Origin: Natronolimnobius sp. AArcel1
GTDB taxonomy: Archaea; Halobacteriota; Halobacteria; Halobacteriales; Natrialbaceae
Length of the DNA stretch: 64,000 bases
Direction of reading: 5' to 3'
Assembly (NCBI RefSeq): GCF_011043775.1
Contig: NZ_JAAKXY010000005.1
Span: 124,001-188,000, forward strand
Position 1 is the first letter of the stretch; each line of letters begins with the position of its first letter. This document shows, in pieces, positions 54,947-64,000 of the stretch. The notes under the pieces are model-generated. The model was not told where the DNA came from. It did not search any database and saw nothing but the letters and a program-made list of their open reading frames with translations. The position numbers and the translations under genes are program-made.

Positions 54947-56788
54947 ATGGTGGCTAACAAACACCGCAAGGATACTCTGTCACGAAGAACACTGTTGGCT
55001 GTTTCAGGAGCTGCTGGTGCAGCAGTACTCGCTGGATGCTTCGGTAGTAGCGACGATGACGATGACGATCCCACGGATCTTCTCGAAGATGATGGACTCG
55101 AGTCTATCATCGACGACGTCGATTTCAACGAAAATTACGAAGAAGAGTTCAATGAGGCTGTTCCCGCAGGAGCACTCAACCCGTACAATGATCAGTACCT
55201 CTTTAACCCATTCCACGTGAGCTGGAATGGTGGCGATGGCGGTCAAGAATTTACTAACGAGTACCTCGCAGTATACAACACGGAACTTGGGGAGTTCCTG
55301 CCACGGGTTGCTGAGTCGTGGGATATTGCTGATGACCTGACTACGACAATTTACTTCGAGGAAGATTACGCGTGGTCGGATGGGAGCGATATCACGGCAC
55401 ACGACTTCGAGACGCAAATGCGGATCAGCTCCTACATGGATATGGGGATGCAGACCTTCGTCGATCCCGACGAGGGCATCTACGCTGAGGATGATTACAC
55501 GCTGGTCATCGAAACCCGCGACGAGTACAGTGATCTCGAGGATGAACTGTGGATGAACAACTGGGCAGAGACAATCCTGCAGGTCTCTAACGAGCAGTAT
55601 GGTCATTTCATCGAAGCGTTTGAAAACGCTGATGACGAAGATGAGATGCAAAGCATCCGTGAAGATGTGCTCAATTTCGAGCCCAGCTGGGACCAAGCGC
55701 TCTTCTCAGGGCCATTCATCTTTGCCGAGGCAAACGAGCAGTTTGCGGATCAGGTTCCAAACCCTGGGCACCCGATTGCAAAAGATTGGGATTTCTACCT
55801 TCGAAACGGCGTGTACGAGGACGAAGAGGCCATCCAGTCTGGTGAGGGGACGTGGATCCACAACGATCCAACGATCGATGATATCCCAGATATCTACGAG
55901 GAACCGCCAGTGTCGTATTCCGGTCAGACGTTTGCGCTTATCTTTGGCGTTGAGGATGAGTACATCCGTGACTACCCCGAAGTTCGGCAGGCGATTGCCT
56001 ACGCCATCGACATGGAAAACATCGCCCGGGTCACCTCACCAGGGACCCCCGTCGATGAGTACGCCAGTGGTATCGACGCGGGATATGTCGAGAACTTCGT
56101 CCACGACGACGTCCTCGAGGCGATGACAAACTACGCCCCAGAGGATACAGACACTGCCGCGGAACTCCTCGAGGAGGTCGGTTTCGAGAACGATGATGGT
56201 GAGTGGCTTACCCCTGATGGCGACACGTGGACGCTCAATTTCCCGGTTGGCGATTGGTTCGAGGACCACTCGGAGATGGTCTCGAACAACCTCTCGGAGT
56301 TTGGAATCGATATGGACTACTATGTCCAGGAGTTCCCAACGTGGCAGTCTGAGCACGAACAGAATCTGGATTACGATCTGATGCTTCAGTTGAATTACGG
56401 GATGGCGCGTGATTACCACCCATACTCTGATCTCGAAGAGGAGTTCAACAATCCAGACCGTGGACTGTTCACCGAGCGGACTGGTATCGTCGATGAGGAA
56501 GTCGAAGTCCCAGAAGTGGGCAACCCAGATGGCGACATGGTCACGTTCAATATCGAGGACGAACTCGAGGCCATGGCAACGGCCACGGACGAAGAAGAGC
56601 TCATGGAGCACACGTCCAATCTTGCGTGGGTGCACAACCAACTGCTTCCCGGTGCTCCAATGTTCCCGTGGAGTGAGCATTACTGGGTCAACGCAGGCGA
56701 GTGGGACTTCGATCTCGATTCAGACGATTGGACGACATCGAATCGTATCTCACACTACTTGCTCCAGAATGGCCTTCAGCCGGAGTGA
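54947..56788 (+). CDS. ABC-type solute-binding lipoprotein, family 5 (DppA/OppA-like)
   Basis: 613 residues. Tat signal L-S-R-R-T-L-L-A-V-S-G with lipobox L-A-G-C, an Asp-rich linker, then the extended two-lobe family-5 fold (A-E-S-W-D-I-A-D-D-L, I-T-A-H-D-F, Y-P-E-V-R-Q-A-I-A-Y-A-I-D). Family 5 proteins carry peptides, nickel or oligosaccharides; the flanking glycosidases argue for oligosaccharides. No permease or ATPase genes follow, so it must use components encoded elsewhere. It is highly similar to the protein at 59871. Confidence 0.88.
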   Translation: MVANKHRKDTLSRRTLLAVSGAAGAAVLAGCFGSSDDDDDDPTDLLEDDGLESIIDDVDFNENYEEEFNEAVPAGALNPYNDQYLFNPFHVSWNGGDGGQEFTNEYLAVYNTELGEFLPRVAESWDIADDLTTTIYFEEDYAWSDGSDITAHDFETQMRISSYMDMGMQTFVDPDEGIYAEDDYTLVIETRDEYSDLEDELWMNNWAETILQVSNEQYGHFIEAFENADDEDEMQSIREDVLNFEPSWDQALFSGPFIFAEANEQFADQVPNPGHPIAKDWDFYLRNGVYEDEEAIQSGEGTWIHNDPTIDDIPDIYEEPPVSYSGQTFALIFGVEDEYIRDYPEVRQAIAYAIDMENIARVTSPGTPVDEYASGIDAGYVENFVHDDVLEAMTNYAPEDTDTAAELLEEVGFENDDGEWLTPDGDTWTLNFPVGDWFEDHSEMVSNNLSEFGIDMDYYVQEFPTWQSEHEQNLDYDLMLQLNYGMARDYHPYSDLEEEFNNPDRGLFTERTGIVDEEVEVPEVGNPDGDMVTFNIEDELEAMATATDEEELMEHTSNLAWVHNQLLPGAPMFPWSEHYWVNAGEWDFDLDSDDWTTSNRISHYLLQNGLQPE

Positions 56789-57363
56789 TCAACGCAGAGA
56801 GCTTGTGATTGGTCTACTCTGATCGGGTCTGGCATCACGTCGGTCGGTATTTTTTGGCTGCTGTGTCAGGATAGTGATCACTATCTTCCATAGCACTCCT
56901 TTGTATCTGTGCATGAGAATAGCTTTCTTTGTGAATACGGAGCTAGTATCCCTCTGTACTTCTCAGAACCCTTCAAAACTGACATATTGTCAGTAACATA
57001 GGTCTGTAACTGCTCTGTAGGACGTCAAACCCCCCAAAGGCTATCTGTGTGTTTAGCTATCATCGCTTACTCTGATTCAGGACGTACTCTTTAAATTCCG
57101 ACTATGATGACTACTGTTCTGTAATTGTGAGGGGTATCTCTCTATTGGTGTAAAACGATTCATACAGATACCGAAACAACTGCTACGAGTCCCATCTGGA
57201 TCGTATCCTCGTGGTTCCCACATCTTTTAATTCGGCTGGACAATCCCGAACGTACAGCCGTTGTACGGCCAAGTATGACTGTACACAAAAACGATGGAAT
57301 CTGGTTTTGATTCGCTCAGGATCGAAAAACTTCCGTCTCTGGTGTAGGTGTGTGCGCTTTACC
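56789..57363. other. Convergent intergenic region with three perfect palindromes and an isolated promoter-like element
   Basis: No gene seen. GATAGTGA-TCACTATC (56870-56885) and ACTGACA-TAT-TGTCAGT (56978-56994) are perfect palindromes; a T-run at about 56849-56855 may end the solute-binding-protein transcript. Farther on, TTTTAA (57225-57230) with a BRE-like CCCACAT upstream is followed, near the predicted start site, by CGTACA-GCCGT-TGTACG (57251-57267). Only an 11-codon frame follows, so this may be the promoter of a small RNA or of a lost gene. Confidence 0.45.
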
Positions 57364-59706
57364 CTACCTGTCTAATTCACTGACTGTAACTGTTTCACTG
57401 TCGCTCTCCAATCTTGCTGTGGTTGCCTGTATCTCGAGAGTCCCGCTCTCACGACATGCACTGATGACGGCAATACAGGTCCCGCGGTAGGCCGAACGCG
57501 TTTCACCGACCCAGGATTCACCACTGTCGAAATTGCCGTTATCAACGCCAACGAGGTCGCCTGAACCGGAGACATCGAAGTGGATCTCGTGGGTCGCTCG
57601 TGGAATTCGGACACCGTTTTCGTCAGTGACTGTTGCACGAACATACACAAGATCGCGCCCATCTGGTTTGATCGATTCTCGGTCTGCCTCGAGTTCGATT
57701 CGCGCTGGCTCACCGGCAGTCTTGAGCGTGTGCTCGTCGACGATTTCGCCGTCTTCTTTCGCGACTGCGCGGAGCGTTCCCGGTTTGTACGGTACGTACC
57801 ATTCCATCGGCCGCGCACCGAAGTCAGCGGTGTGTTGGATGCCGAGGCGCTCTCCGTTCTGATAGAGTTCGACGGACTCGGCGTTCGTGAAGGTGAATAC
57901 GTTGACGAACCCGCGTGAATCCTCGCGGTCGGGGAAGTTCCAGTGTGCCGATAGCGGTGGCCAACTCCATGGCGGTCGTGCTGCGGGCCGGTCGCGTTTG
58001 TGATCGATTGCGGCAGCGAAGATCATCGGTTCGGAAGCCCATGCGGCCTGATGGAAGCGCCCAGAGGGTTTGATCGCCCCGGTGGTATCGATCAACCCGG
58101 TTGGCCACCCTTTACTCGGCCACTCGCGGGCTTCACCGAGATAATCGATCCCTGGCCAAATGAACTGCCCGCAGACGTCATCGTGATCTTCGACATCGTA
58201 CCACGGGTTACGTGGAACGAACGCGAGCGGATCGTCACCGGAGCCACGGAAGAAGGGGCGACATTCAGAGCCGACGATCGGAATATCGATGCCTTCCTCG
58301 CGATAGTCGTCGTACCAGTGTTCCTGATAATTACAAGAAAGGATGTCGACGTGTTCGGCGACGCGTGCAATGTTCTCGATAACTCCTTCGGTCCCATCTC
58401 CCCAACCCGGGTTTCCGTACGTTACCGGCCGGGTCGGATCCATCTCACTTGCGGCCTCGGTGAGCATCGCGAGATCCTCGATCATCTCGTCTTCACCTTG
58501 ATCGTAGTTTTCGTTTCCGACACTCCAACAGACAACCGACGGGTGATTGCGATCGCGGTCGATCATCGCTTTCAGATCCGCACGCCACCACTCGTCAAAC
58601 CACTCGTCAACGCCTTCGTGGCGCCACTTATCGTACACCTCATCGATAACCAGAAAGCCCATTTCATCGCAGAGATCGAGGAGTTCGGTCTGGGGAGGGT
58701 TGTGTGCCGTCCGAATTGCATTACAGCCCAGTTCTTGGAGTGTTTCAAGACGGCGCTCGAGGGCCGGTTTTGTTACGGCGGCACCGAGACAGCCTGCACC
58801 GTGGTGGAGATTGACGCCTTTGAGATCGATAGACTCGTCGTTAAGAAAAAAGCCGGCATCGGTCGTCCACTCGAATGTTCGGATGCCAAACGGCGTCACG
58901 TAGTCATCGACGGGGTCATTTGCCCGGTAGACAACACTACGTGCAACATAGCGAGCTGGATCCGTGAGCGTCCACCGGTTAGGGTCAGCGATCGAAAATC
59001 GTTGTGTAACCTCACTGGTCTCGTCTCCTGCGAGGGATGCGCCAGTACGCACCGTTTCGACAACATCACCGTTCGGGTCGATAATATCGGTCTCGAGCGT
59101 GTACTCGATGGAACTTGAGGCCGTATTTTCAACCGTCGTTACGACCTGCAAGTCGGCTCGGTGGCTGTTGAGGGCGGTCGTCTGCACGTCAGTCCCGAAC
59201 GGGGTAACGGCAAGTGAGTCGGTTTCAATCAGGTAGACGTCGCGATATATACCTGAGCCGGTGTACCAACGACTGTGTGGGTACTCGTCGTTGTCGACAC
59301 GGACGGCGAGCGTTTCGCCGCCGCTGACATCGACCTCGGTGAGATCGTAGTGGACAGTTGAGTAGCCGTACGGTCGGTGACCGACGTGTTCACCATCGAT
59401 GTAGACGTCGAAGTTTCGGTAGACACCGTCGAAACGGAGCGTCGCCTCGCCGCTAATTTCGTCGGGGAGTTCACGACGATACCAGCCGATGCCACCCGGC
59501 GCATACCCTTGTTGTTCGCCGCCAGGATTATCCTGGTCGAAGGGTCCCTCGATACTCCAGTCGTGCGGTATCTCGAGGTGGTCCCATCCAATCTCGTCGA
59601 GGCTTGGATCTGCGCCATTCTCGAGGTCGCCGGGGTGGAATCGCCACGCTGTCTCGAGTCGCCGCACTCGCCGCTGTTCTAGTGATGGACCGATATCTGT
59701 CAGCAT
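57364..59706 (-). CDS. GH2-family beta-glycosidase (beta-galactosidase/glucuronidase type)
   Basis: 780 residues. Sugar-binding jelly-roll (about 40-160: I-P-H-D-W-S-I-E-G-P-F, V-Y-R-N-F-D-V-Y-I-D-G-E), Ig-like domain, then TIM barrel with V-N-L-H-H-G-A, the acid/base Glu in W-S-V-G-N-E-N-Y and the nucleophile Glu in I-V-G-S-E-C-R-P. C-terminal Ig-like domains follow. No signal peptide, so probably cytoplasmic. The exact linkage and sugar cannot be read. The frame continues to 59976 but only over its neighbour's coding end; M-L-T-D-I-G is the natural start. It lies between two solute-binding genes and is convergent with one of them. Confidence 0.88.
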   Translation of the reverse strand: MLTDIGPSLEQRRVRRLETAWRFHPGDLENGADPSLDEIGWDHLEIPHDWSIEGPFDQDNPGGEQQGYAPGGIGWYRRELPDEISGEATLRFDGVYRNFDVYIDGEHVGHRPYGYSTVHYDLTEVDVSGGETLAVRVDNDEYPHSRWYTGSGIYRDVYLIETDSLAVTPFGTDVQTTALNSHRADLQVVTTVENTASSSIEYTLETDIIDPNGDVVETVRTGASLAGDETSEVTQRFSIADPNRWTLTDPARYVARSVVYRANDPVDDYVTPFGIRTFEWTTDAGFFLNDESIDLKGVNLHHGAGCLGAAVTKPALERRLETLQELGCNAIRTAHNPPQTELLDLCDEMGFLVIDEVYDKWRHEGVDEWFDEWWRADLKAMIDRDRNHPSVVCWSVGNENYDQGEDEMIEDLAMLTEAASEMDPTRPVTYGNPGWGDGTEGVIENIARVAEHVDILSCNYQEHWYDDYREEGIDIPIVGSECRPFFRGSGDDPLAFVPRNPWYDVEDHDDVCGQFIWPGIDYLGEAREWPSKGWPTGLIDTTGAIKPSGRFHQAAWASEPMIFAAAIDHKRDRPAARPPWSWPPLSAHWNFPDREDSRGFVNVFTFTNAESVELYQNGERLGIQHTADFGARPMEWYVPYKPGTLRAVAKEDGEIVDEHTLKTAGEPARIELEADRESIKPDGRDLVYVRATVTDENGVRIPRATHEIHFDVSGSGDLVGVDNGNFDSGESWVGETRSAYRGTCIAVISACRESGTLEIQATTARLESDSETVTVSELDR

Positions 59707-59870
59707 TGGGTTCCCTGTTTCGCATCCCCCGTAACTAAACTTCCGGTTATTATTCTTTTCTCGCCATGTTTCTCCGACTGCGATCAGGAACATGTTGCTA
59801 TCGCTGACTGTGAGCAGGCGCGGACGATTCGCTGTGGCCCTCGGTGCGTCGTCAGTTAGCCTCCCGTCTG

Positions 59871-61688
59871 TTATCGCGGTGAGAGTCCGTTCTCGAGCAG
59901 GTAGTGAATTTCGCGGTTCGTGTTTAGCCAGTCGTCCGATTCGATATCGAAGTCCCACTCGCCTGCATTGACCCAATAGTGTTCACTCCAGGGCATAATT
60001 GAGACGCCAGGCAGCAGGTAATTGTGCGCCCAGGCGAGTTCACTTGCATAATCCTGGAGTTCTTCCTCGCTCTGGGCCAGTCGCATCGCATCGAGTTCCT
60101 CGTCGAGATTCATCGTGATCATCTCACCGTCTGAATTCCCAACTTCGGGAACCTCAACTTCTTCATCGAAGAATCCGAGATCGTCGATTGCGTGTCGATC
60201 AGGGTGGCGGAACGCGCCATCTAAATCTGAGTACGGGTGGTAGCTTCCTGCCATCCCATAGTTAAGATGAACAGTCATATCGTACTCGAACGTTTGTGCG
60301 TGTTCTGACTCCCAGGTTGGGAACTCCGTAACGTAATAATCCATATCGATCCCAAACTCCGAGAGGTTGTTCGAGATAACCTGTGAGTGGTCCTCGAACC
60401 AATCTCCGACGGGGAAATTAATTGTCCACTCATCGCCATCAGGGGTGAACCACTGGCCATCATCCTGTTCAAACCCAACTTCTTCGAGTAGCTCCGTAGC
60501 CGTGTCTGTATCGTGCGGCGTGTAGTTTGTCATCGCCTCGAGGACGTCTTCGTCGACGAAATTCTCGACGTAGCCAGCATCGATGCCTGTCCCGTACTCG
60601 TCCAGTGGGGTCCCTGGTGAGGTTACGTCGACCAGGTTCTGCATATCGACTGCATACGAGAGTGCCTGTCGCACTTCGGGGTAGTCTCGGATATACTCGT
60701 CTTGTGACCCGAACAGAATCGCAAACGACTGCCCGGAGAACGACACCGGTGGCTCCTCATAAATATCCGGTAGATCCTCGAGTTGAGGCTCTGCGTGTTC
60801 CCAGTCCACTTCTCCTGCACGGAGTCCTTCTTCCCCCTCGTAAACACCCGTCCGAAGGTAGAAGTCCCACTCCTGTGCGATCGGATGTTCCGGGTTTGGA
60901 ATCTGGTCTGAATATTGTTCGTTCGCTTCGACGTAGACGAACGGCCCCGAGTACAGCGCTTCGTTCCAACTCAACTCGAGTTCGATCAGGTCTTGTTGGA
61001 CCGACTCTACCCCATCGTCATCATTGGCGTCTTCGAACCGCTCGACATACTGGCCGAATTGCTCTTCGGAGACGAACAGAATCGTTTCTGCCCATTGATT
61101 CATCCAGAGGCCTTCCTCGAGGTCGGTGAACTCGTCGTTGGGTTCAATGACGAACGTGTAGTCGCCCTCTGTATAAAACCCATCTTCAGGGTCGACGTAA
61201 TCCTCTAATCCAACCTGCATGTAGGCGTCGAGTTTAAGTTGTGTCACGAGGTCGTTCGCCGTGATGTCGGTGCCGTTTGACCAAGCGTACTCGTCGCTGA
61301 TCGTAACTGTTGTCGTGAGGTCATCGTCGACCTCCCAGTCCGCAGCGAGTCGCTGAACGAACTCGTCGGTTTCGGTATTGTAGACTGAGAGGTACTCATT
61401 GCCGAACAACTGGTCTACGTCACCAACGATGTGATAGGGGTTCCGAACGAACTCATCGTTGTAGGGATTCGCCGAGTCCGGAACCACTTGATGGAACTCG
61501 TCTTCGTAGTCTTCGTTGTAATCTACCTCGTCGAGAATATCTTCGTACTCATCGCCGTCGATGAGATCGGACGCATCGTCATCCCCACCACCGAAACAGC
61601 CTGCAAGCATCGTTGCACCGGCTGCCCCCGATAGTCCCAATAGTGTTCGTCGCGAGAGTCTCTTCTGATGGCTAGCGCTTTTTCGCAT
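59871..61688 (-). CDS. ABC-type solute-binding lipoprotein, family 5, paralogue of the protein at 54947
   Basis: 605 residues. Tat signal L-S-R-R-T-L-L-G-L-S-G with lipobox L-A-G-C and an Asp-rich linker. The shared stretches with the other copy are many (D-I-Y-E-E-P-P-V-S, E-Y-I-R-D-Y-P-E-V-R-Q-A, N-F-P-V-G-D-W-F-E-D-H-S), so the two arose by duplication and keep the same fold; differences may tune ligand specificity. No transporter subunits are adjacent. The TATA box at 61712-61719 sits 27 nt before ATG 61688, which decides the start against the ATGs at 61706 and 61709. Confidence 0.88.
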   Translation of the reverse strand: MRKSASHQKRLSRRTLLGLSGAAGATMLAGCFGGGDDDASDLIDGDEYEDILDEVDYNEDYEDEFHQVVPDSANPYNDEFVRNPYHIVGDVDQLFGNEYLSVYNTETDEFVQRLAADWEVDDDLTTTVTISDEYAWSNGTDITANDLVTQLKLDAYMQVGLEDYVDPEDGFYTEGDYTFVIEPNDEFTDLEEGLWMNQWAETILFVSEEQFGQYVERFEDANDDDGVESVQQDLIELELSWNEALYSGPFVYVEANEQYSDQIPNPEHPIAQEWDFYLRTGVYEGEEGLRAGEVDWEHAEPQLEDLPDIYEEPPVSFSGQSFAILFGSQDEYIRDYPEVRQALSYAVDMQNLVDVTSPGTPLDEYGTGIDAGYVENFVDEDVLEAMTNYTPHDTDTATELLEEVGFEQDDGQWFTPDGDEWTINFPVGDWFEDHSQVISNNLSEFGIDMDYYVTEFPTWESEHAQTFEYDMTVHLNYGMAGSYHPYSDLDGAFRHPDRHAIDDLGFFDEEVEVPEVGNSDGEMITMNLDEELDAMRLAQSEEELQDYASELAWAHNYLLPGVSIMPWSEHYWVNAGEWDFDIESDDWLNTNREIHYLLENGLSPR

Positions 61689-61711
61689 CGACTCTACGTG
61701 CTGCATCATAG

Positions 61712-61719
61712 ATTATAAA
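61712..61719 (-). promoter_or_regulatory. TATA box of the second solute-binding protein gene
   Basis: On the minus strand TTTATAAT is centred about 27 nt before ATG 61688. Box sequence and spacing equal those of the paralogue at 54916. Confidence 0.6.
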
Positions 61720-62187
61720 GGTTAGGGTACACAACACTCAACTGCCATATTCGGCAGTGTCCGCATCGCCTGAACGACTTTTTGTTCGCTCCCAATCTTG
61801 TTATGACACTTGTACACAAGATATATACCATCCGCTTGTGTGGATACGGCTACCAGCGCCGTCGAGTGTATGATCCGTTCTCGGATTCATCCCCTCGCTC
61901 TGGTCGGTGTCTGGTTGCTCGCTGTGGCGGCGCTGGGGGGCCGATACTGCCTGCCTCGCGGTTACAGCGTATCAAACTGGCTGACCGGTGTCCGATGGCA
62001 CCTGTTGCTGGCATCAACACGCTATCGACTTCGGTCACCACGCATTCGTACATTCGAACTGTCCTTTTCGCATGTCTCTCGAGGTCGCTCTTGCAGCGAG
62101 TAGTAGCTGCGCACAGCATCTTCGACAGCCTCTAGTTTCGTCACAAGAAATATGTGCCATCAAACCGTTACTGTTGCGTATGATACT
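61720..62187. other. Intergenic region upstream of the IclR gene
   Basis: A 77-codon open frame (61870-62103) covers a locally GC-rich part, with one hydrophobic segment near its start, but no promoter or family supports it. CTTGTACACAAG at about 61809-61820 is a near-palindrome, with ATATATACC just after. The rest shows nothing recognisable. Confidence 0.35.
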
Positions 62188-63021
62188 ATGGTGAACTACG
62201 AGTACAGCGTTCGGTCGGTCGAGACCGTGTTTCGAATCATCGAGACGCTTGACGAGTTGGGTGCAGCCGGGATTTCTGAACTTGCAGCGGAGGCTGATGT
62301 CTCCAACAGTACAGTACATAAGCATGTCAACACGCTTCGGTCGATGGGATACGTAAAAAAGGACGGCACAACGTACTCCTTGACGCTCCACTTTCTCGGG
62401 ATTGGTATCCGCGCCCGCGCGCAATACGACATCGTTCGTACTGCGAAATCGATAGTCGACGACCTCAGTACCCGTACCGAACTGATCACATCCCTTGTCG
62501 TCCTTGAGGACGGATACGGTGTTTTCACGTATCGCTCGCCGCCGTCTGTGAGTTCACCTGGGTCGCTGCCAGCTATTGGCGATCGAACCTACCTCCAAAC
62601 GACGGCTGCCGGAAAGGCGATGCTCTCAAAGCTTGAGTGGGACGCAGTCCGTTCGATTATCGACGACGTTGGGCTTCCGGATCCGTCTGATCGGACTGGC
62701 AGTTCGGATCGCGATCCCAAGCAGGAGCTCCCGTTACAGGACTACTCGACGAGCCGTCGCGGGCGGACGATCTTTCATCTGAGACGGGAACTCCAATCCA
62801 TTCAGGAGCAGGGGTACGCACTCGAGCGTGATGAACACGGAACCACTCACCCAGCCCTTGCAGCACCGATTACCATCGGTGGAACGCCGGTTGCAGCTCT
62901 CTCTGTTTCTGCTTATAGTCGACAGCGGACACAACTGCTTGGGCAGACGCCTTCGTTGGCCACACAGGTAACGGACGCTGCTGCCGATGTCGAAGCAAAA
63001 ATCTCCAGATTAGAGACGTAA
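62188..63021 (+). CDS. IclR-family transcriptional regulator
   Basis: 277 residues. The N-terminal winged helix (about 10-65) has V-E-T-V-F-R-I-I-E-T-L-D-E-L-G-A-A-G-I-S, E-A-D-V-S-N-S-T-V-H-K-H-V-N-T-L and G-Y-V-K-K-D-G. The C-terminal effector domain shows T-A-A-G-K-A-M-L-S (about 146-154) and Y-A-L-E-R-D-E (about 210-216). IclR regulators control sugar and aromatic catabolism by binding palindromic operators. Next to the glycosidase and binding-protein genes it is the obvious local regulator; the CGTACA repeats are candidate sites. M-V-N-Y-E-Y was chosen over an upstream ATG at 62152. Confidence 0.88.
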   Translation: MVNYEYSVRSVETVFRIIETLDELGAAGISELAAEADVSNSTVHKHVNTLRSMGYVKKDGTTYSLTLHFLGIGIRARAQYDIVRTAKSIVDDLSTRTELITSLVVLEDGYGVFTYRSPPSVSSPGSLPAIGDRTYLQTTAAGKAMLSKLEWDAVRSIIDDVGLPDPSDRTGSSDRDPKQELPLQDYSTSRRGRTIFHLRRELQSIQEQGYALERDEHGTTHPALAAPITIGGTPVAALSVSAYSRQRTQLLGQTPSLATQVTDAAADVEAKISRLET

Positions 63022-64000
63022 TCGAATTTCTGCTGTGTTCAATTTCGACAGTCGAAATCCGATCAGTTCTAGTAGACTATTCGCGGTGTGTTTTACGCTT
63101 GTATGTCTGTATTTTTAGCTACGTCGTGTGTAACTGATCGCTCTCAGAAACCTGTATTGACCCCGTTTTCACTGACGGACTTCCGTAACGGGACCGCATG
63201 AACAGGGTTAGTGGTACAACGACTCTCTCCTCGTTGGAATGCTGGTATTTCGCTTTGCGAAATCCTTCCCAAGGCGGATTGCTCACACTCGAGAGGAAGT
63301 ATAGTGACTGTCTGGTGTCTACTGTTGTTTCCTATTGACTTCCTGTTAGTATGTTGTATAATCGGACTTTCTCACTCAAACCACATCGCAAATATCTATT
63401 ATGTGCCGAAAAGATATTACAATAGCACAATTGTAATTGGCCGTGGTGGTAATTCGGAAAATCAATCATTCGGGAGTGAAACTGACCAGGGGGCGGTGCT
63501 ACTAACTCTACTCTGCGGTTTGAGTACCGCAGTAACTAACTATCTAATATACTATTGTCCATTTTGATATATTGGGGGATTTTTACATATCCTGATTGGT
63601 AATTGAGTTCCTGCGGTGACTCTGCAGCCAGATATCGGTTTGATTTGGTTTAGTATTGATGATGCTGGATCTATGGGTGATCTGGTTTTGGTGAGTCCAC
63701 ACTCTTTGACCATTATATGGCGTTGTACACTATAACCCGTTATTTTGATATCTGAACGCACGACTTCAGATTGCCGAAAACCGGCTAAGGCTATCGTCCA
63801 TTTTCAATCTAGTTGAACTGTTGTGATTATTTGGCAGTCTCTCTTAGGCGTACATAGTACAAAAACTCACTTGAATGATGTGTCTTCATAGAATAAGAAC
63901 GTTGTACATGTTCGATTTTCGACTATCTGTGTATAGATGTGGTTCCAACTCATCATTCTAATAGGTACGATAGGTACCTATTTTGATTTCCAGCGATACT
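63022..64000. other. AT-rich region without convincing genes
   Basis: Open frames here lack haloarchaeal codon use. ATTTCGC-TTT-GCGAAAT (63247-63263) and CTGCGGT-TTGAGT-ACCGCAG (63511-63530) are perfect hairpins. The right end carries a palindrome related to the parA iterons, given separately. The low GC suggests acquired or decaying DNA. Confidence 0.45.
63960..63982. repeat. AATAGGTAC inverted repeat related to the parA iterons
   Basis: AATAGGTAC at 63960-63968 and GTACCTATT at 63974-63982 form a perfect 9-bp inverted repeat; inside it, ATAGGTACCTAT (63970-63981) is itself a perfect palindrome. The AATAGG/CCTATT core is that of the palindrome at the parA promoter, 16.5 kb to the left. Confidence 0.5.

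Noticed and set aside
58000-59118. Long plus-strand open frame (372 residues) inside the GH2 gene
   Set aside because: It is the antisense of conserved GH2 coding sequence in a GC-rich genome, with no signal of its own.
61870-62103. 77-codon frame with one hydrophobic segment upstream of the IclR gene
   Set aside because: No promoter at the right spacing and no recognisable family; kept only as a note in the intergenic entry.
63211-63567. Open frame of 118 residues in the AT-rich right end
   Set aside because: Composition and codon use are not haloarchaeal, and no motif is visible.

Overview
The window is haloarchaeal. Its proteins are strongly acidic, it has many twin-arginine lipoproteins with an Ala-Gly-Cys lipobox, TATA boxes sit about 27 nt upstream of start codons (leaderless transcripts), CTCGAG is very frequent, and it carries haloarchaeal families (HalOD1, HTH-10, DUF7344-like, IS1341-type TnpB) together with an Orc1/Cdc6 gene flanked by origin-recognition boxes. 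A Natrialbaceae-like genome is a reasonable guess, but the species cannot be read from the sequence.

Layout. 1-9 kb: the 3' end of a surface protein, a glycosidase-like lipoprotein split by a dinucleotide-repeat frameshift, glmS, an AbrB/PIN toxin-antitoxin pair, a solo tnpB element, a second antitoxin with an internally deleted PIN toxin, and a membrane-anchored winged-helix regulator. 9-38.9 kb: a long exopolysaccharide/glycan locus with nucleotide-sugar dehydrogenase, DUF354 and GT4 glycosyltransferases, a polytopic membrane protein, DUF1616 and YdjM-like membrane proteins, an asparagine-synthase-like enzyme, three secreted polysaccharide-deacetylase relatives (one apparently catalytically dead), an M14-like deacylase, an ATP-grasp enzyme, two GT2 enzymes and a Wzx-like flippase. 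Small regulators, a frame-broken Lrp/AsnC gene and a MazF-like toxin pair are scattered through it.

38.9-48.9 kb: a replication and partition module. Eleven origin-recognition-box-like repeats lie on both sides of orc1/cdc6; the first forms the last codons of the neighbouring deacetylase gene. Seven kb further on, a ParA-like ATPase and a small acidic partner follow a pyrimidine-rich tract that repeats ACCTATTG in both orientations and ends in a palindrome at the parA promoter. I read this as a candidate centromere plus operator. A related palindrome recurs at the extreme right end of the window. This organisation fits a secondary origin of a chromosome or a megaplasmid.

48.9-63 kb: a sugar-polymer utilisation locus with GH95 fucosidase-like, GH51 arabinofuranosidase-like and GH2 enzymes, a zinc alcohol dehydrogenase, two closely similar dipeptide/oligosaccharide-type solute-binding lipoproteins without permeases, and an IclR regulator. 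The GH95 and dehydrogenase promoters share a CGTACA motif between TATA box and start. The last kilobase is AT-rich and shows no convincing gene.
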